Shown piece after piece: positions 1 to 11,995 of a stretch of DNA of 64,000 nt. This DNA comes from Erigeron canadensis (lineage: Eukaryota > Streptophyta > Magnoliopsida > Asterales > Asteraceae). The stretch covers positions 39,441,516 to 39,505,515 of the forward strand of contig NC_057766.1 in the NCBI RefSeq assembly GCF_010389155.1. Direction: 5' to 3'. The position numbers were made by a program, and so were the translations under genes. The notes beneath the pieces are model-generated. The model had not been told where the DNA came from. It did no database searches and worked only from the letters and a program-made list of their open reading frames with translations. Position 1 is the first letter of the stretch. The number at the start of each line of letters is the position of its first letter.

Positions 1-299
1 GTATAAGATGTTCGATGAATTGCCAAAATGAAACTTGAGTGTTTACCAATCATATTTTTGTGGTTTATTTCATTATCGGTATGCCAAGGCATCTGGAAAA
101 TTGGTATACTTTTCCAACCCGATGCATTATCGGATGCCTTTTGAACAAGCAACCCAAAATGAAGTACTAATGTTTGCACGTTTATTTCGTCAATAGTAAT
201 TACATATATTATACGGGATGTATCTGATCATAGTTAAAACATTTATGACGTCTCTCATTTTTTATATCGACTTTTGATTGTAAGAGTCTTTTTGTTTAG

Positions 300-437
300 G
301 TGACAATATCGGCAACGAGAAAGATAGGTGAGTTGATTGCCAAGTCCATGGAGAAAGTTGGCAAAGAGAGTGTCTTTAAAAGTTTGGAAAGAAACTGTAT
401 GTGTTTTCTTACATTTGTTAAATCCCGAATAGCTCTC
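300..437 (+). pseudogene. Chaperonin-60 (mitochondrial HSP60-like) exon fragment
   Basis: Reading from 300 gives TISATRKIGELIAKSMEKVG followed by KES. This closely resembles the conserved CPN60 segment in which IGELIAKAMEKVGKEG follows TISANG. A splice-acceptor-like TTTAG lies immediately before position 300, as if a genuine exon start had been carried along. One residue is missing relative to the family near the start, the usual KEGV reads KESV, and after about residue 26 the reading leaves the family and stops near 437. No other HSP60 exon is visible in the window, so I read this as a captured or decayed exon fragment and not a working gene. The family assignment comes from remembered conservation and is fairly secure; lack of function is inference. 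Confidence 0.6.
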
Positions 438-820
438 CCGTAAGATAGACTTGGTCATTTCCCCTGGTTTTGATGATTTGACAAGCTGTATGGTTGTCAC
501 TTAAGTGAGAATTGCCAATTGTGTGGTATGCAGACGGAGAAACGACGATCAATTGCTTATTAGCTTATGTTTAAACAATTATAGTGGTTGTTGTTTTGTT
601 ACATTTCGTAGTTAAAAATGAATTTTTATTTTTGCAAGATCCTTATATATTGATTATTGTTTGTAAATATGGGAGTTATCACAAATGGAAGGAGATTCTT
701 TAAAAATAATAGTGATTACGGGTTTTGGTAAAGCCAAAAGTAAGATTATGCATTTGTTAACTACTATGTAAACCCGGTGCATGATCAAAAAACTTCACCG
801 AAGACGTGAGACTAACCAAT

Positions 821-856
821 TTATCCGGCCGTGCATCGCACGGGCCTTCACTCTAG
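821..856 (+). mobile_element. Helitron-type 3' terminus (hairpin plus CTAG)
   Basis: A GC-rich hairpin (CCGTGC, loop ATC, GCACGG, 829-843) is followed about 10 bases later by CTAG-T (853-857). This is the standard 3' end of plant Helitrons. The 5' end is not seen and may lie outside the window, in which case the chaperonin fragment at 300 would be inside the element. Confidence 0.5.
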
Positions 857-2128
857 TTAGTTTAATAAACATACATCTATGTGATATATTCGAACTCAAA
901 TTTTAAAAAAAGGCAAAAGAATATGTAACACCAATAAGAATTATAAGATGTATAAAAATATAAAATAAAACAATAATTATATTAACGCAAATAAAGGCAA
1001 TTAGACAATGGTGAATTAATATAGCATCTTGCTTTTAATGTTACATGAGTGTGAGATGATGAAAATTACTATATAAAAAAAATTATATATGGACAATAAA
1101 AAAATCAAATGTATAAAAAAAAGGCAAATGTTTGAACATATTTGGATGGAAAATCAAAAATTTAGTGTCAATAAATGAAAACAAAATCTCTCATGTGGGT
1201 AAAAGTTAAAAGATATATACTTTGAGAGGTAAAAATGAAATGAGTCAAAAGTCAAAATGTGTTAAAGTTATACTATGGTGGGGGTAAAAGTCAAAAGATA
1301 AAAACGTAAAGGTATAATAAAAAAAATTGGTAAAATCACAAGAGTGTTGCATATCATGCAAAACATTTTTACAATTTATATTAGTTTTTAGTATATATAA
1401 TGATAATGATTTATTCGTGCATCAATTTAACCATGATTTAAGGGTCAAAATTTTGTCCTATTTGTTTTATTTTAATATTTATTTTACAATACTCAACCCT
1501 TATGTAATATTAACTTTACATACAAAATAACATAAATATTTATAACAATTCATTACACTTGTTGGTGTGGTTGTTATATATCTAAAATTACCTTAATATA
1601 TGTTAGCATCTTTTTATATGTTTTTCAACGACTTAATAGAAACTTCGTAATTTGATAAGCTAATTATATCTTTAATTTTTATTGAAAATTTAAAATTAAC
1701 ACCAATAACAAATACTATTTTTTCTGTCCCACCAAAAGTATCATATTTTGAATACTCAAAGATTTTTTTTATAAAGTTTTGGCTTTAAATATATATATTT
1801 TTTGTATTATATAATATTTGATAAAAGTTATATGAATTGATTCATTAATTAAGTATTATATAACAAAAAAAAATATTTTTATGGTCAAAATTGAAAGACA
1901 AAAACTTTAAAAGTTGAATGGGATGGATGAATTATCATTTTTACATTAAACATACTTTAAACGTAAAGAGTGAACTTTAGTACCGAACTAAGAAACTTGT
2001 TAATCTTAAAGGAACGAAACAAAACTTTTTCAGTAAATATACAAAAAAGTGAAAATCACACACTTGAACACTACTTAAAAGTGTTTGAAAACCTCCGAGA
2101 TCTTGTTTGTGTGTTTTCAGCAAACAAA
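857..2128. other. AT-rich intergenic DNA upstream of the PDI gene
   Basis: No coding region is supported. The stretch is A/T-rich with short homopolymer runs. Its 3' part must hold the PDI promoter and 5' leader, but I see no convincing single TATA box. An open frame running into the PDI start from 1970 begins with GTG, not ATG. Confidence 0.5.
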
Positions 2129-5100
2129 ATGGCAGCCAAAAAACGACTTATAATTTCTCTATCAATCTTATTTCTTCTTTGTTTCACCGCCTTTTCAAAG
2201 CAAGCCCACGATCTCGAACTTGAAGACGAAGATCTAAGTTTCCTCGATGACGAACACGACCAAAACGACGACGAGTTACACCACTTCGACGACGACGACG
2301 AGGATCACGATTTCGAAAACTACGACGATCTGGACGAGTTCTCCGCCGGAGATTCCGAATACACAGATTCCGAATCTTCATTTTCGGAAGCCGAGATCGA
2401 CGAGAGTGACGTGGCGGTATTGACGGCGTCTAATTTCAGTGAGTTTATTGAGAGTAAAAAGAACAGGTATGTGATGGTTGAGTTTTATGCTACCTGGTGT
2501 GGTCATTGTCAAGCGTTGAAACCGGAATATGCGGCGGCCGCGACGGAGTTGAAGAAGGCGGAGGAGGGTGGGGAAGCGGTGGTTCTGGCGAAGGTGGATG
2601 TCGGTGAGGAAAATGAGTTGGCTCAGAAGTATAATGTGGAAGGTTATCCGACTTTGTTGTTTTTTGTTGATGGCGTTTTCAAGACTTATAATGGTGCCAG
2701 AAACAAGTATGTATCTATATATATATATATATATATATATTGTTGATTTATTTGCCACTTGGAGATGATGTTAATTGCCACATGTATATTTGATCAATAA
2801 GTTTGAGTTACAAGTCAAATGGACTTATATTTGATCCAAGTGTTGTTTTTCCTAACAGTTAAGAAACTTTAAAATTTTAATTGTGGCATTTTGTTGATAG
2901 GGAGGCTATTGTGACATGGGTGAAGAAGAAGATTGGTCCTGGTTTACATAATGTCACGACCACCGAGGAAGCTGAACGTATATTGACCAACGAGTCACCT
3001 GTAGTTGTGGGCTTTGTCGAAAGTCTTGTGGTACTTTTAATATCTGTTACACTTGGAATTTTAGTTTTCATTTCTAGCTATATGTAATGTAGTTTTATAT
3101 TTTGTCGATCGTCTACAACTTTGAAGGGAACAGATTATATATATTCTGTTATTAACTATACTAATGGATTAACTGATTAAGAGATAATTAACTTCTCCAA
3201 GTGGGAAATTGTTGTGTTAATTTCTATGTTCTTCCAAGTTAATACCCTTATAACTTTGAACTGATATGCTATACTTTCGTCGTCATAAAAGAGTCTTGTT
3301 TGCACGGTGGTCTTTTTCCAAAACAATATAAGATGACTTGGTAGTGATTCTTGTTTTAGATCTTAATAATTTTTGGGTGAGATGATCTTTAGTACATTGT
3401 TAGATTATTCAGGGAGGGTCTAAAAATATATTAAAATGCCTAAATGTGATATTTTGGTATTGCAAATGTAATCTTATGATATGTTCCTTTTTGTTTTTGA
3501 TGTTTGTAGGGTCCAGAAAGTGAAGAACTTGCTGCAGCATCAAAACAGGAAGATGAAGTGAGCTTCTACCAAACTTCCAACGCAGATGTAGCAAAGCTTT
3601 TCCATATTGACCCACTGGGGAAACGTCCAGCTTTGGTTTTGCTAAAGAAGGAAGATGAAAAAGTTAGCCACTTCGGTTAGTTCTTTTAACTCGACTCTTC
3701 TCCTAGATACTACATTCCGTGCTATATTCTAACCAACATGTACCTACAGAGGGACAGTTCAAAAAGTCAGAAATAGCTGAGTTTGTCTATAAGACCAAGA
3801 ATCCTTTAGTGATTTACTTTACTCGTGCAAGTGCCTCACAAGTATTTGAGAACCCTATCAAGAATCAGGTAGGCTTCTTTTAATTTAGCTGATATCAGTT
3901 TATGTAATTACATTAGACGTTAGAAGTGGCATAACAGGCATGTTGTTAACTTGTCAAATCGTTTGAAATTGGTTATTGGTCCTTTTTCATCAAATTTTGT
4001 TTCTTCTAAACAGCATTAACATTAATATGTGTGTGTTCTTGGTTTTTAATACGGGAAGAACAAGAAGTGAGAATAGCTGTAAAAAACTACATTTTTGTTC
4101 CATTGAATCAATTAAATGCTTTTGGTTTTTTATCCTTCCAACCGGTACATCATAACCAGTGTAACTATACAAATCGACACCAAACCTATAACCAACTGCA
4201 AAGAACCGATTAGTTACAAAGGCTCCTAATTGTGACCCTTTATGTATGGGTATGACTTATGGTTAATATAATGGTTAGAATCATATTTAACCCTTATAGT
4301 AACACATATTTACATAACCGACCTGTCTGTTACTAAGACACAATAATCTATACTATATTACTATACTTCTTTTTAACTTTGCTATAATACAACTAACAAA
4401 TATAGGTTAAACTTTGGTAGATTTCAGAATGAGCCATGTTTTGCTGACCTGAAATTTCTTGAAGTTCTATAGATGTCTAAATGCAGTTAGTTTGTCAAAT
4501 ATTATACAAATATTTTAATTATGAAAATCTACTTCTTGACCGATAAATAGTAGTTTTTATGCATTGAAAGAACATTTGGTCAACTTACAACCCGTTTGAT
4601 GCGTTTTTTTTGGAGCAATTATATTATCTTACTCGTTTGACTAGTGTGAGATAAAATATAATCCACAATTCCACATTGACCTATTCATAAGTAAATGGAC
4701 CGGAATTTCCATCTCTAGTTTATATATCACTTTTGCCTACAAAAGGTTCACGCCTTCTTTGTACCTGCAACTGAGTTCATGAACTATACAATAGTAATCC
4801 CATCAATGACTACGGATGTAGATGTACTGCTAAAAGAACCATGTGTTTTGGTTTTATTTCAAACAACTGTCATTCCGTGTCTTTGATTATTAACACTGAT
4901 AATATGGCCCTTACGCATGTTAGACAGAGATAAAACATAATCCGCATCGACCCATTCTAATTAAATGGCCGGAATTTTCATCTTCAGTTTATGTATAAAG
5001 CTTTTGCATTTCAAAGGTTCACACCTTTTTTGTATCTGCAAACCGAATGTCGTATACTCTACAATGTTAATCTTAGTAATGACTATGGATGTAGGTAGAC

Positions 5101-8100
5101 TGCTAAAAGAACCATGTATTTTGGTTTTCTTTTCTATAACATTATTCCGTGTCTGCGACTATTAATGCTGACAATATGGCTCTTACTTATGTTGATTTAC
5201 CTTTTTTTTTCTTTCACAGGTGATTCTTTTCACCACTTTGAAAGATACTGAGAAGTTCCTCCCCATATTTCAAGAGGCAGCAAAAGGTTTCACAGGAAAG
5301 GTTAGTTTATATTACACATCAAAGAGAAAAAAAACAGCTCATTCTTCTACTAGGGGGAAATGAATAATGAAACAATACTGTCCACAATTGGGTTCTCCTC
5401 TAAAACCAATAGCCAATTGGTGAAGCAAGAGTAGGCCACAATTGGGACAGATTTCAGCCCAACTCATCATGACCAATTGGGTTCTACTCTGAAACCAATT
5501 GCCAATTGGTGAAGCAGGAGTAGCCCACAATTGGATTTTCAATGTGGGATTGGGTTTCTATTCAGTATTTACCTTCAATACGGAATTGGGTTCCTATCCA
5601 GCATTTACCTTCATAGGTCCACTATTTATACACAAATCACTAATACAAAATATAGTGTTCTTTTTACATTTAGTGATTTAGAGCAACAAGCCAACAACGG
5701 CAGGTTATTTGCAACAAAAATCCTGATGTGATGACTTATAAAGCTGAATTAGTCTAAGAGAATTGGTTTTTATTCTAGTTCTATTTGCTCCGTTCATTAT
5801 TTTTCTGGATTACAAATTTACATGGAACATACATAGACAAATCAGTGTAACATTACATTACTTGGTAACTTTTTTCTTAATAAATGAAATTCTCTCAAGT
5901 CTGTAGAGCGTGCTTCTACATTAATACATTCTACAAGAGAATTAGTTTATAGCAAATGTAATTGTATACTAACTAAGTTCTAGAGAGAACACTAATGTTT
6001 GTGAGAGCGAGATCTATTAGCGAATCTATAATTGTTTCTGTTGCAAGGAATTATAAGTTTATGTTCAAAATCGTTCACTACAGGAATATTAATGTGCCCT
6101 GTGCAACTTTGACCGTTTACATTTTTGGAATGTTGTAGATTCTTTTTGTGTATGTTCCAATGGACGACGAAGATGCTGGTAAGCCAGTTGCAGAATACTT
6201 TGGCATTGATGGAGATGTTCCAAGAGTGAGTATCACCACCTTCATTATGGATTTCCGATCCTAATTACTCCAAAAACATGATCATGGAGCCTTCTTCATG
6301 TAGGTTATTGCATTCACAGGAAATGAAGATGCTAGAAAGTTTTTTTTGGAAGGGGAAGTGACTTTAAACAACATTAAGGTTTGCTACGTTAGACTGCTAT
6401 AATTGATTTGGCTATAAATGATTTGGCTATATTGGAAAACTTAAGGACCATAAACTAATTGTGTGGGTGCTATGTGTTTTATTTTGTTTAGTTGTTCGGT
6501 GAAAACTTTTTACAAGACAACCTCAAGCCCTTCTACAAGTCTGATCCCATCCCTGAGACAGTAAGTTGTAGATTCTACTCAAGTGCTAATTGGATATCTA
6601 TTATAAAATGCAGTAACTAACTATTCTTCACTTGATCAGTGTTCATTGTTCTGGATGAAATGATTATGAGTGTGATTTAATCTGATTATATATGATCAAT
6701 TTCATGCCAGCTGCAAAAAAAAACTAGTTATGTATTTAAAAAGTTTAAGAATCTTTTTCTGGAGCAAGGGTATTCCCCTAAAGTTCTTTGTGCTAATCAT
6801 CCTTACGGAGTAACGGATACTTGTCAAAGAATTATTAGCCTATAAAATTCAACCTCACAATGTCATGTGTGCGTCAAAAAGATATGTAAGAACAAGTTAA
6901 AGAGGATATGTAGTTACTTTACTTGTCTACATCTTTATGTACCCCGATTCATTGGATAGTATGCAAAATATGATGATGATAATTATTGAATTTTGGTAAG
7001 AGAGTTTTCCAACTTCTTAACAAGTCATAATGAAATATTATTAATTGTTGATAGAGAACAAGTTGGCATATCATACATGTAAAATATTAAAAAAAAACAT
7101 AACTCAGGTCTTTTTGTCGTTATATATATATATATATATATATGGGAAAAGGGAATATAAGGCTGTCCGACACCTAAGCTTAGGTGTGGAACCCCTCACA
7201 TACTAATATTTTATTATTTCTTCTTTAATGAATAAATGCATGGGCCCCCATGATTTTTATGGATTAAAAAAACAATCTGTGAGTGTTCCACACCTAAGCT
7301 TAGATACCCGACAACCTTATATTCGCATCCCCCTATATATATATATATATATATGAGTTTTCTAAATAATTAAAATTTTCCAAACTCTCGAATAAATTGT
7401 TAATGTAATTATTGAAGAAACAAGCAATAAAAGCAAAATATCTCCTACATCATTGTTTTATCACAACTAACTATATGGTTCCAAACTTAAAAGTTGCTCA
7501 ATGTCACATTATTGGATGGAAACACACATCCAAACCCTTTAAGCTTGTGCTCTAACATTTTCATAGACATATATGTGTTTGAAGTTGTAATTTTTCGTGT
7601 TTGTTGCTTGTCCAGAATGATGGGGATGTAAAAATAGTTGTTGGTAATAACTTCGATGAAATAGTTTTGGACGAGTCAAAGGATGTTCTTCTGGAGGTAC
7701 GTTACTTTATCAACCTGCTCAATAAGCATTCCTACAAGGTGATTGTGACGAGTTTTTTTTGTTTTTGTTTTTTGTGTTTCAGATATACGCTTCCTGGTGT
7801 GGCCATTGCCAAGCACTCGAACCAACTTACAATAAACTTGCAAAACATCTTAGAGGCATCGATTCTCTTGTTATAGCCAAGATGGATGGCACCACAAATG
7901 AACACCCTCGAGCTAAGGTAGTTTTTAAGATTAAACTTTGTATTCATGAATTATTCGGTTGATGGTGTATGTTTTATAATTTTTCAGTCTGATGGATACC
8001 CAACACTACTTTTCTTCCCAGCTGGCAATAAGAGCTTTGACCCGGTTAGTGCCAGATAAATGACTGTCAAATTTACTGCTTTTTCTTAATTTTATATGCA

Positions 8101-8319
8101 TTTATGTGACTGTTAAATCTGGTTCTCCAGATCACAGTAGATACAGACAGAACGGTGAAAGCTTTCTACAAGTTCCTCAAGCAGCATGCTGCAATCCCTT
8201 TTAAACTCCAAAAGCCCGAGTCAATGCAGAAATCTGAGTCAACTCCGGAACCCGAGTCTACTCAGAAATCTGATTCAGTTAGGGGAAACAGCAATCAAGA
8301 GCTGAAGGATGAATTATAA
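2129..8319 (+). CDS. Protein disulfide isomerase-like (PDIL1-3/1-4 type), 12 exons
   Basis: ER-lumen thiol-disulfide oxidoreductase that forms and rearranges disulfides in secretory proteins. Exons: 2129-2706, 2901-3030, 3510-3675, 3750-3868, 5220-5300, 6139-6225, 6304-6378, 6492-6560, 7616-7696, 7783-7917, 7988-8044, 8131-8319. All junctions are GT-AG and in phase, giving 588 aa, close to the 579-597 aa of the Arabidopsis homologues. The protein has a signal peptide (about 1-24), a strongly acidic Asp/Glu stretch (about 27-90) typical of this subgroup, a first thioredoxin domain with WCGHC (Cys124, Cys127), two redox-inactive middle domains, a second WCGHC (Cys468, Cys471) and C-terminal KDEL for ER retention. 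The ATG at 2129 is chosen because it directly precedes the signal peptide. A (TA)n tract lies right after the exon 1 donor. Intron 4 (1351 bp) contains a tandem duplication and intron 8 (1055 bp) a foldback element. PDIL1-3 and PDIL1-4 cannot be separated from sequence alone. Confidence 0.95.
4648..5195 (+). repeat. Diverged tandem duplication in PDI intron 4
   Basis: Two head-to-tail copies of about 275 bp (4648-4926 and 4927-5195), both starting GAGATAAAA. They share phrases such as TGCTAAAAGAACCATGT and TTCCGTGTCT in the same order. They differ by many substitutions, so the duplication is old. Confidence 0.7.
5381..5534 (+). repeat. Direct duplication rich in CCAATTGG (PDI intron 5)
   Basis: Two copies of about 65 bp (5381-5445 and 5471-5534) share AATTGGGTTCT, GCCAATTGGTGAAGCA and CCACAATTGG. 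The palindrome CCAATTGG or a near match occurs several times. Confidence 0.65.
7144..7333. mobile_element. Foldback MITE within a (TA)n tract, PDI intron 8
   Basis: A 190-bp element with terminal inverted repeats of about 49 bp. The left arm contains CACCTAAGCTTAGGTGTGGA and the right arm is its near reverse complement. It is flanked by (TA)n on both sides (7121-7143 and 7334-7354), as if inserted into a TA microsatellite. There is no coding capacity. A degraded relative lies at 37115-37303. Confidence 0.75.
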
Positions 8320-8674
8320 GGTCACATATGTTTTGTCTTAATTTTAACATTTAGCATATGTTTTTTCCCAGATTGAATAATGTTATAATGTAGTTGTCCT
8401 AATTAAAAGGTAATAGTTTTACTCGACCCATCTAAAAGTCAAAGCAGTACTTCAGAACTGTAGGATATTTATTCCATTTAAATTATATTAATTAATCATA
8501 CCACAGTCCAAACAAACTTAGATTTGTGTCTTGTTATTAATTTATTATGTATTTGACGGGTACTCCAATTATCCGGCCCAAAGTTTGCTTCTTTCGGATT
8601 AACATATGCTTTGACACTTTTTTGTTTTGTTTTGTTGTCATTGAAATCATTGTTTTCATCACAGTTTTTTTGTA

Positions 8675-8687
8675 TTATATATATATA
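8675..8687 (+). promoter_or_regulatory. TATA-like tract before the AGP-like gene
   Basis: TATATATATA-type tract about 45-57 bases upstream of the ATG at 8732. The spacing would give a short 5' leader. It could equally be a plain dinucleotide repeat. Confidence 0.4.
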
Positions 8688-8731
8688 CACACACAAAGCC
8701 CATTTCTCATCAGTTCCGAAAGGCTGCAACC

Positions 8732-9196
8732 ATGGGAAAACAGTTTCAATCATTTTTCCTTATCTCTTTGATTCTGGTTATGGTATCACTCCCCACCTTA
8801 CAAGGTTTAAGGAGAATACTCCAGACTATGCCGCCTGCACCTGGGCCATCCCCCGTGGGCGCCCCTACTGTATCTCCATCGCCCGGGCCATCAGCCCCTA
8901 GTTCGTCTCCGTTGCCAGGACCTACACCAGAACCATCCCCATCCCCATCACAGCAGCCTCCAGCTCCTCCGACTAGCGGAGGTGGTGGGAGTAGTGGCGG
9001 CGGCGGCAGTGGCAGTGGTAGTCAAGGTAGTAGCGGTGGGTCTTCTCGACTGAGCGGGGGACAGAAGGCTGGTATAGTTATTGGAGTTTTGGCCGGTGCA
9101 GGTTTGATCGCGTTTGCAACGCTTGTGTACATCAAACGTCGTAGCAATATCCGGAGAGCCCGTTTTGGTGTATTAGCTCGAAGATCTCAACTCTAA
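8732..9196 (+). CDS. Secreted Pro/Ser-rich, Gly-rich single-pass membrane protein (AGP-like)
   Basis: Intronless ORF of 154 aa with a good start context (ACC ATG GG). It shows an N-terminal signal peptide (about 1-25) and a Pro/Ser/Thr/Ala-rich segment (about 33-81) full of AP, SP and TP pairs of the kind that become hydroxyproline-O-glycosylated. A Gly/Ser linker (about 82-107) is followed by one hydrophobic segment (about 113-134) ending in IKRR, and a short basic tail. The predicted topology is an outside glycosylated domain with a small cytosolic tail, at the plasma membrane. It starts about 410 bp after the PDI stop, on the same strand. It resembles arabinogalactan-like or vegetative cell-wall gp1-like proteins, but I do not recognise a named gene. 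Composition alone supports the class, and a specific function is unknown. Confidence 0.75.
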   Translation: MGKQFQSFFLISLILVMVSLPTLQGLRRILQTMPPAPGPSPVGAPTVSPSPGPSAPSSSPLPGPTPEPSPSPSQQPPAPPTSGGGGSSGGGGSGSGSQGSSGGSSRLSGGQKAGIVIGVLAGAGLIAFATLVYIKRRSNIRRARFGVLARRSQL

Positions 9197-11440
9197 GTCA
9201 TTTTACTTTCGTCGATTGATTGAAAGCTATTATTTTCTAGATATATACATCATGGGAAATGATATTCCTACAACACAATTTGATAATCTACAACAATATC
9301 TGCATTATACAGTTGTACTGGCAAAATTATGTTGTAAGAATATCACTCCCCATACATCATATGGGTTCAAATTTTCATTTTATTTTTGTGTACACTATGC
9401 TAGAGAAATAAAATTTCAGATGGTTTAATTAGAATATCTGTTACATTCACCATACGTTGATGCATGGATTTTGGGTGGTCTTCATATTTATATCTTATAT
9501 TCTAGAGCACCATGGGGTGCATAAGTTTTAAACAATTTGAAGTGATTGTTCAAGTTTTTTCTTTACATAGTCATTACATGTGAGTATAAACCATGAATAG
9601 TGTAATTTAAAGTGAAAATGTTGCATAACGTTAAATGGATTAGACGCAAGTAAAATTACATTTTCTGAATGGTTGCGGTTCTTTGTTCAAATTTCATAAT
9701 ACGAAGTTGAACTAGCCCGTGGTTTGTGATTTGTGGTTCTTTGTTTTGTAGTCTATGTAGTTTGAACTTTGAAGTTTGGTTCATTAATTATAGACTTATA
9801 GTATTTGCTTTGTAACGCGTCATTATGTTTGAACATATAATTAACCTCCTTAATTGGTGTGTTTTTCATTTCCTGTTGATATAGAAGAACGGATGTATGA
9901 AATGCATTTAAGTAACAAAATTAAGTGAAGAAATGATACATTCTCATGATGTGCAATACAGTTGATGTAAATGCTATAGACATAACATAACAAACCTATT
10001 AGCAGACGTGTGTGTTTTTATTCTCGATAAGAAGACCATTTCTTTAAATTGCACGTTTAGCATTGACTTGTTTAAGCATACTAAGATACTAAACGCTAAA
10101 GAATGTTTAAAATTATTGGAAATATATAGATAACTGTTGTAAAGTGAAGTTAACTTAAAATACTGTCAAGGTTCCACAAAATGTTAGGGTTAATTTTTAC
10201 TCTCCATTTTGAAATTCGAGTTTCAGACTAGTAAAAAAAATATTTGTTCTTAGAATATCATTCTAACAACAAGATCATTATACATGCATATGTCAACAAA
10301 TGGTTATGTTAAAAGGATTTTTAAAAGGATAATGGTTGATTTAGAGGATTTATCATTTTTCTAAAACAGAAAATGAATTTTATTTTATAAGTATATTTGT
10401 AAACTGGAACATGAAAAATGTAATTTGGTTAAAAATAATTGATGAAAAACTATGTTGTTATATTAGACTCGATTTATTTTTTATTTTATTATTATTTTTT
10501 CTATAAAAAACTCGATTTATTTAACTTTATATTTATACATAGAAAATAATTAGACGAGAATTAATTTAATATATATATATATATATATATAAGGTGATCA
10601 TCTAATAAGAATACATTAGAAATAAAAACAAATAAGAACACTTTTAGGTCTTAGGATATTATGATCAATGATTGAGATTAATTAAATGGAATTTTATTTA
10701 AAATAAAAATAAAAAGGGCATTATTAGAAAATAGAAATTTACATTTAATACAGGGGAGAAAAAAAGAAAATACTAAATAACTGTCATGTAAAACCGTCAT
10801 GCATGTTGCGTAAGATAGTTCTTTCCTTTCCTTTTATTTGCATTTAATCAATTATCAATTTGTTTTTATTTCTTATGCAATGATTGTTGTACTTTGTTTT
10901 ATGAATAGATGCATGATGCTTTGAATTGTACAACCATTGTATTTTATGTGTATGCAAAATTAAGTGCATCCGTCCTTTATATATATAAAGTATTTTGTGC
11001 ATCCATGATTCCTTATATAAAAAATTGTGTATATAAAATTGCTAACCTTAAAAAATTTATCAACATATATAATTTGTTGCATAAACCATATGTAAAATCA
11101 ATTATGCATCCATTATCTATTTTATTAATTTGATGCATCCATTATTTGTCATACAAAAATTTGCCGTAAAATTTGATGCATCCATATGTAAAAATTGATG
11201 CATCCACCTTTATGTGTTTATGTAAAACTTGATGCATGCATCCATCATTTATAATCTATGCATTCATAAATTTATCCTATCAAAATAAGCAATACTAGTC
11301 TCAAATTAAAGATAATTAAAAACTAGATTTTTTGATACATTGGGATGGAAGTTTTTTTCACGTACAAGGAGTTATAGGTGGTTACATATTCAAAGTTAAT
11401 AGAAAATAATATTTATATTCCTTATTAAAGATTATACACC
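9197..11440. other. Intergenic AT-rich DNA with (TA)n and GATGCATCCA repeats
   Basis: No gene recognised. The first few hundred bases are probably 3'UTR of the AGP-like gene. A (TA)n tract lies at about 10569-10591. From 10909 to about 11245 the words GATGCAT, GCATCCAT and TGATGCATCCA recur at irregular intervals. Confidence 0.5.
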
Positions 11441-11742
11441 CCCTTAAAATGAAAAGTGTTACCAAAATGTCACATACGAAATTACCAAAATGTCCTTAAT
11501 AAACACCCCATCATGGAAGGTTTTATAAATTACCAAATTTACTCTTAATGAATTAATTTACATCCTAAACCCTTATCTTGTTAATTTACATTCTAAGTCC
11601 TTATCTTATAAAATAGTTCTATTATCTTAACATCAACTTACACCATTCGACACTAATTGTCGATGTCATCACCACGCGTCACCAACCTCACTATACCGTC
11701 GTCGCCGTTACCGCCGCTGCATTGCGCGAGTACCATACTCGT
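11440..11742 (+). mobile_element. Helitron-like non-autonomous remnant (3' part)
   Basis: The organisation matches other elements in this window: an AT-rich body with CCCCTTAAAATG, then a CACC/GCC-rich tail ending GCGCGAGTACCATACTCG near 11742. The terminus is CTCG where CTAG is usual, and the 5' end is not defined. This assignment is weaker than those at 21228 and 31221. Confidence 0.35.
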
Positions 11743-11812
11743 TTTTTTTTATAAAAAATCAACCCCATGTTAAAATTTCTAATCTTATTTTAATTCTGTT
11801 TTTATTGGATAG

Positions 11813-11852
<40 letters not shown>

Positions 11853-11899
11853 TTTACTCCACCCGTATTCGCGGGTAGCAATCAAATTAGATACATTGA

Positions 11900-11995
11900 T
11901 ACATACATAGATACAGATCTCCGTCCATAAGCAGTTTCTCGTCCACATCGTCGTCATCTAAATCATTTCTCAACATTTTCTCTTTTGTAAGGCAG
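11900..11995 (+). other. Probable 5'UTR exon of the V-ATPase G gene
   Basis: A CT-rich leader-like stretch ends at GGCAG followed by GTATA (donor at 11996). A good acceptor, CATGCAG, ends at 13017, five bases before the start codon. This implies a 5'UTR intron of about 1022 bp. The exon start is not determined; a long (TA)n tract lies upstream at about 11817-11849. Confidence 0.45.

Noticed and set aside
1970..2128. N-terminal extension of 53 residues on the PDI frame
   Set aside because: It begins at GTG, and the ATG at 2129 immediately precedes a good signal peptide.
9216..9428. 70-aa open frame after the AGP-like gene
   Set aside because: AT-rich, no domain, lies in the likely 3'UTR.
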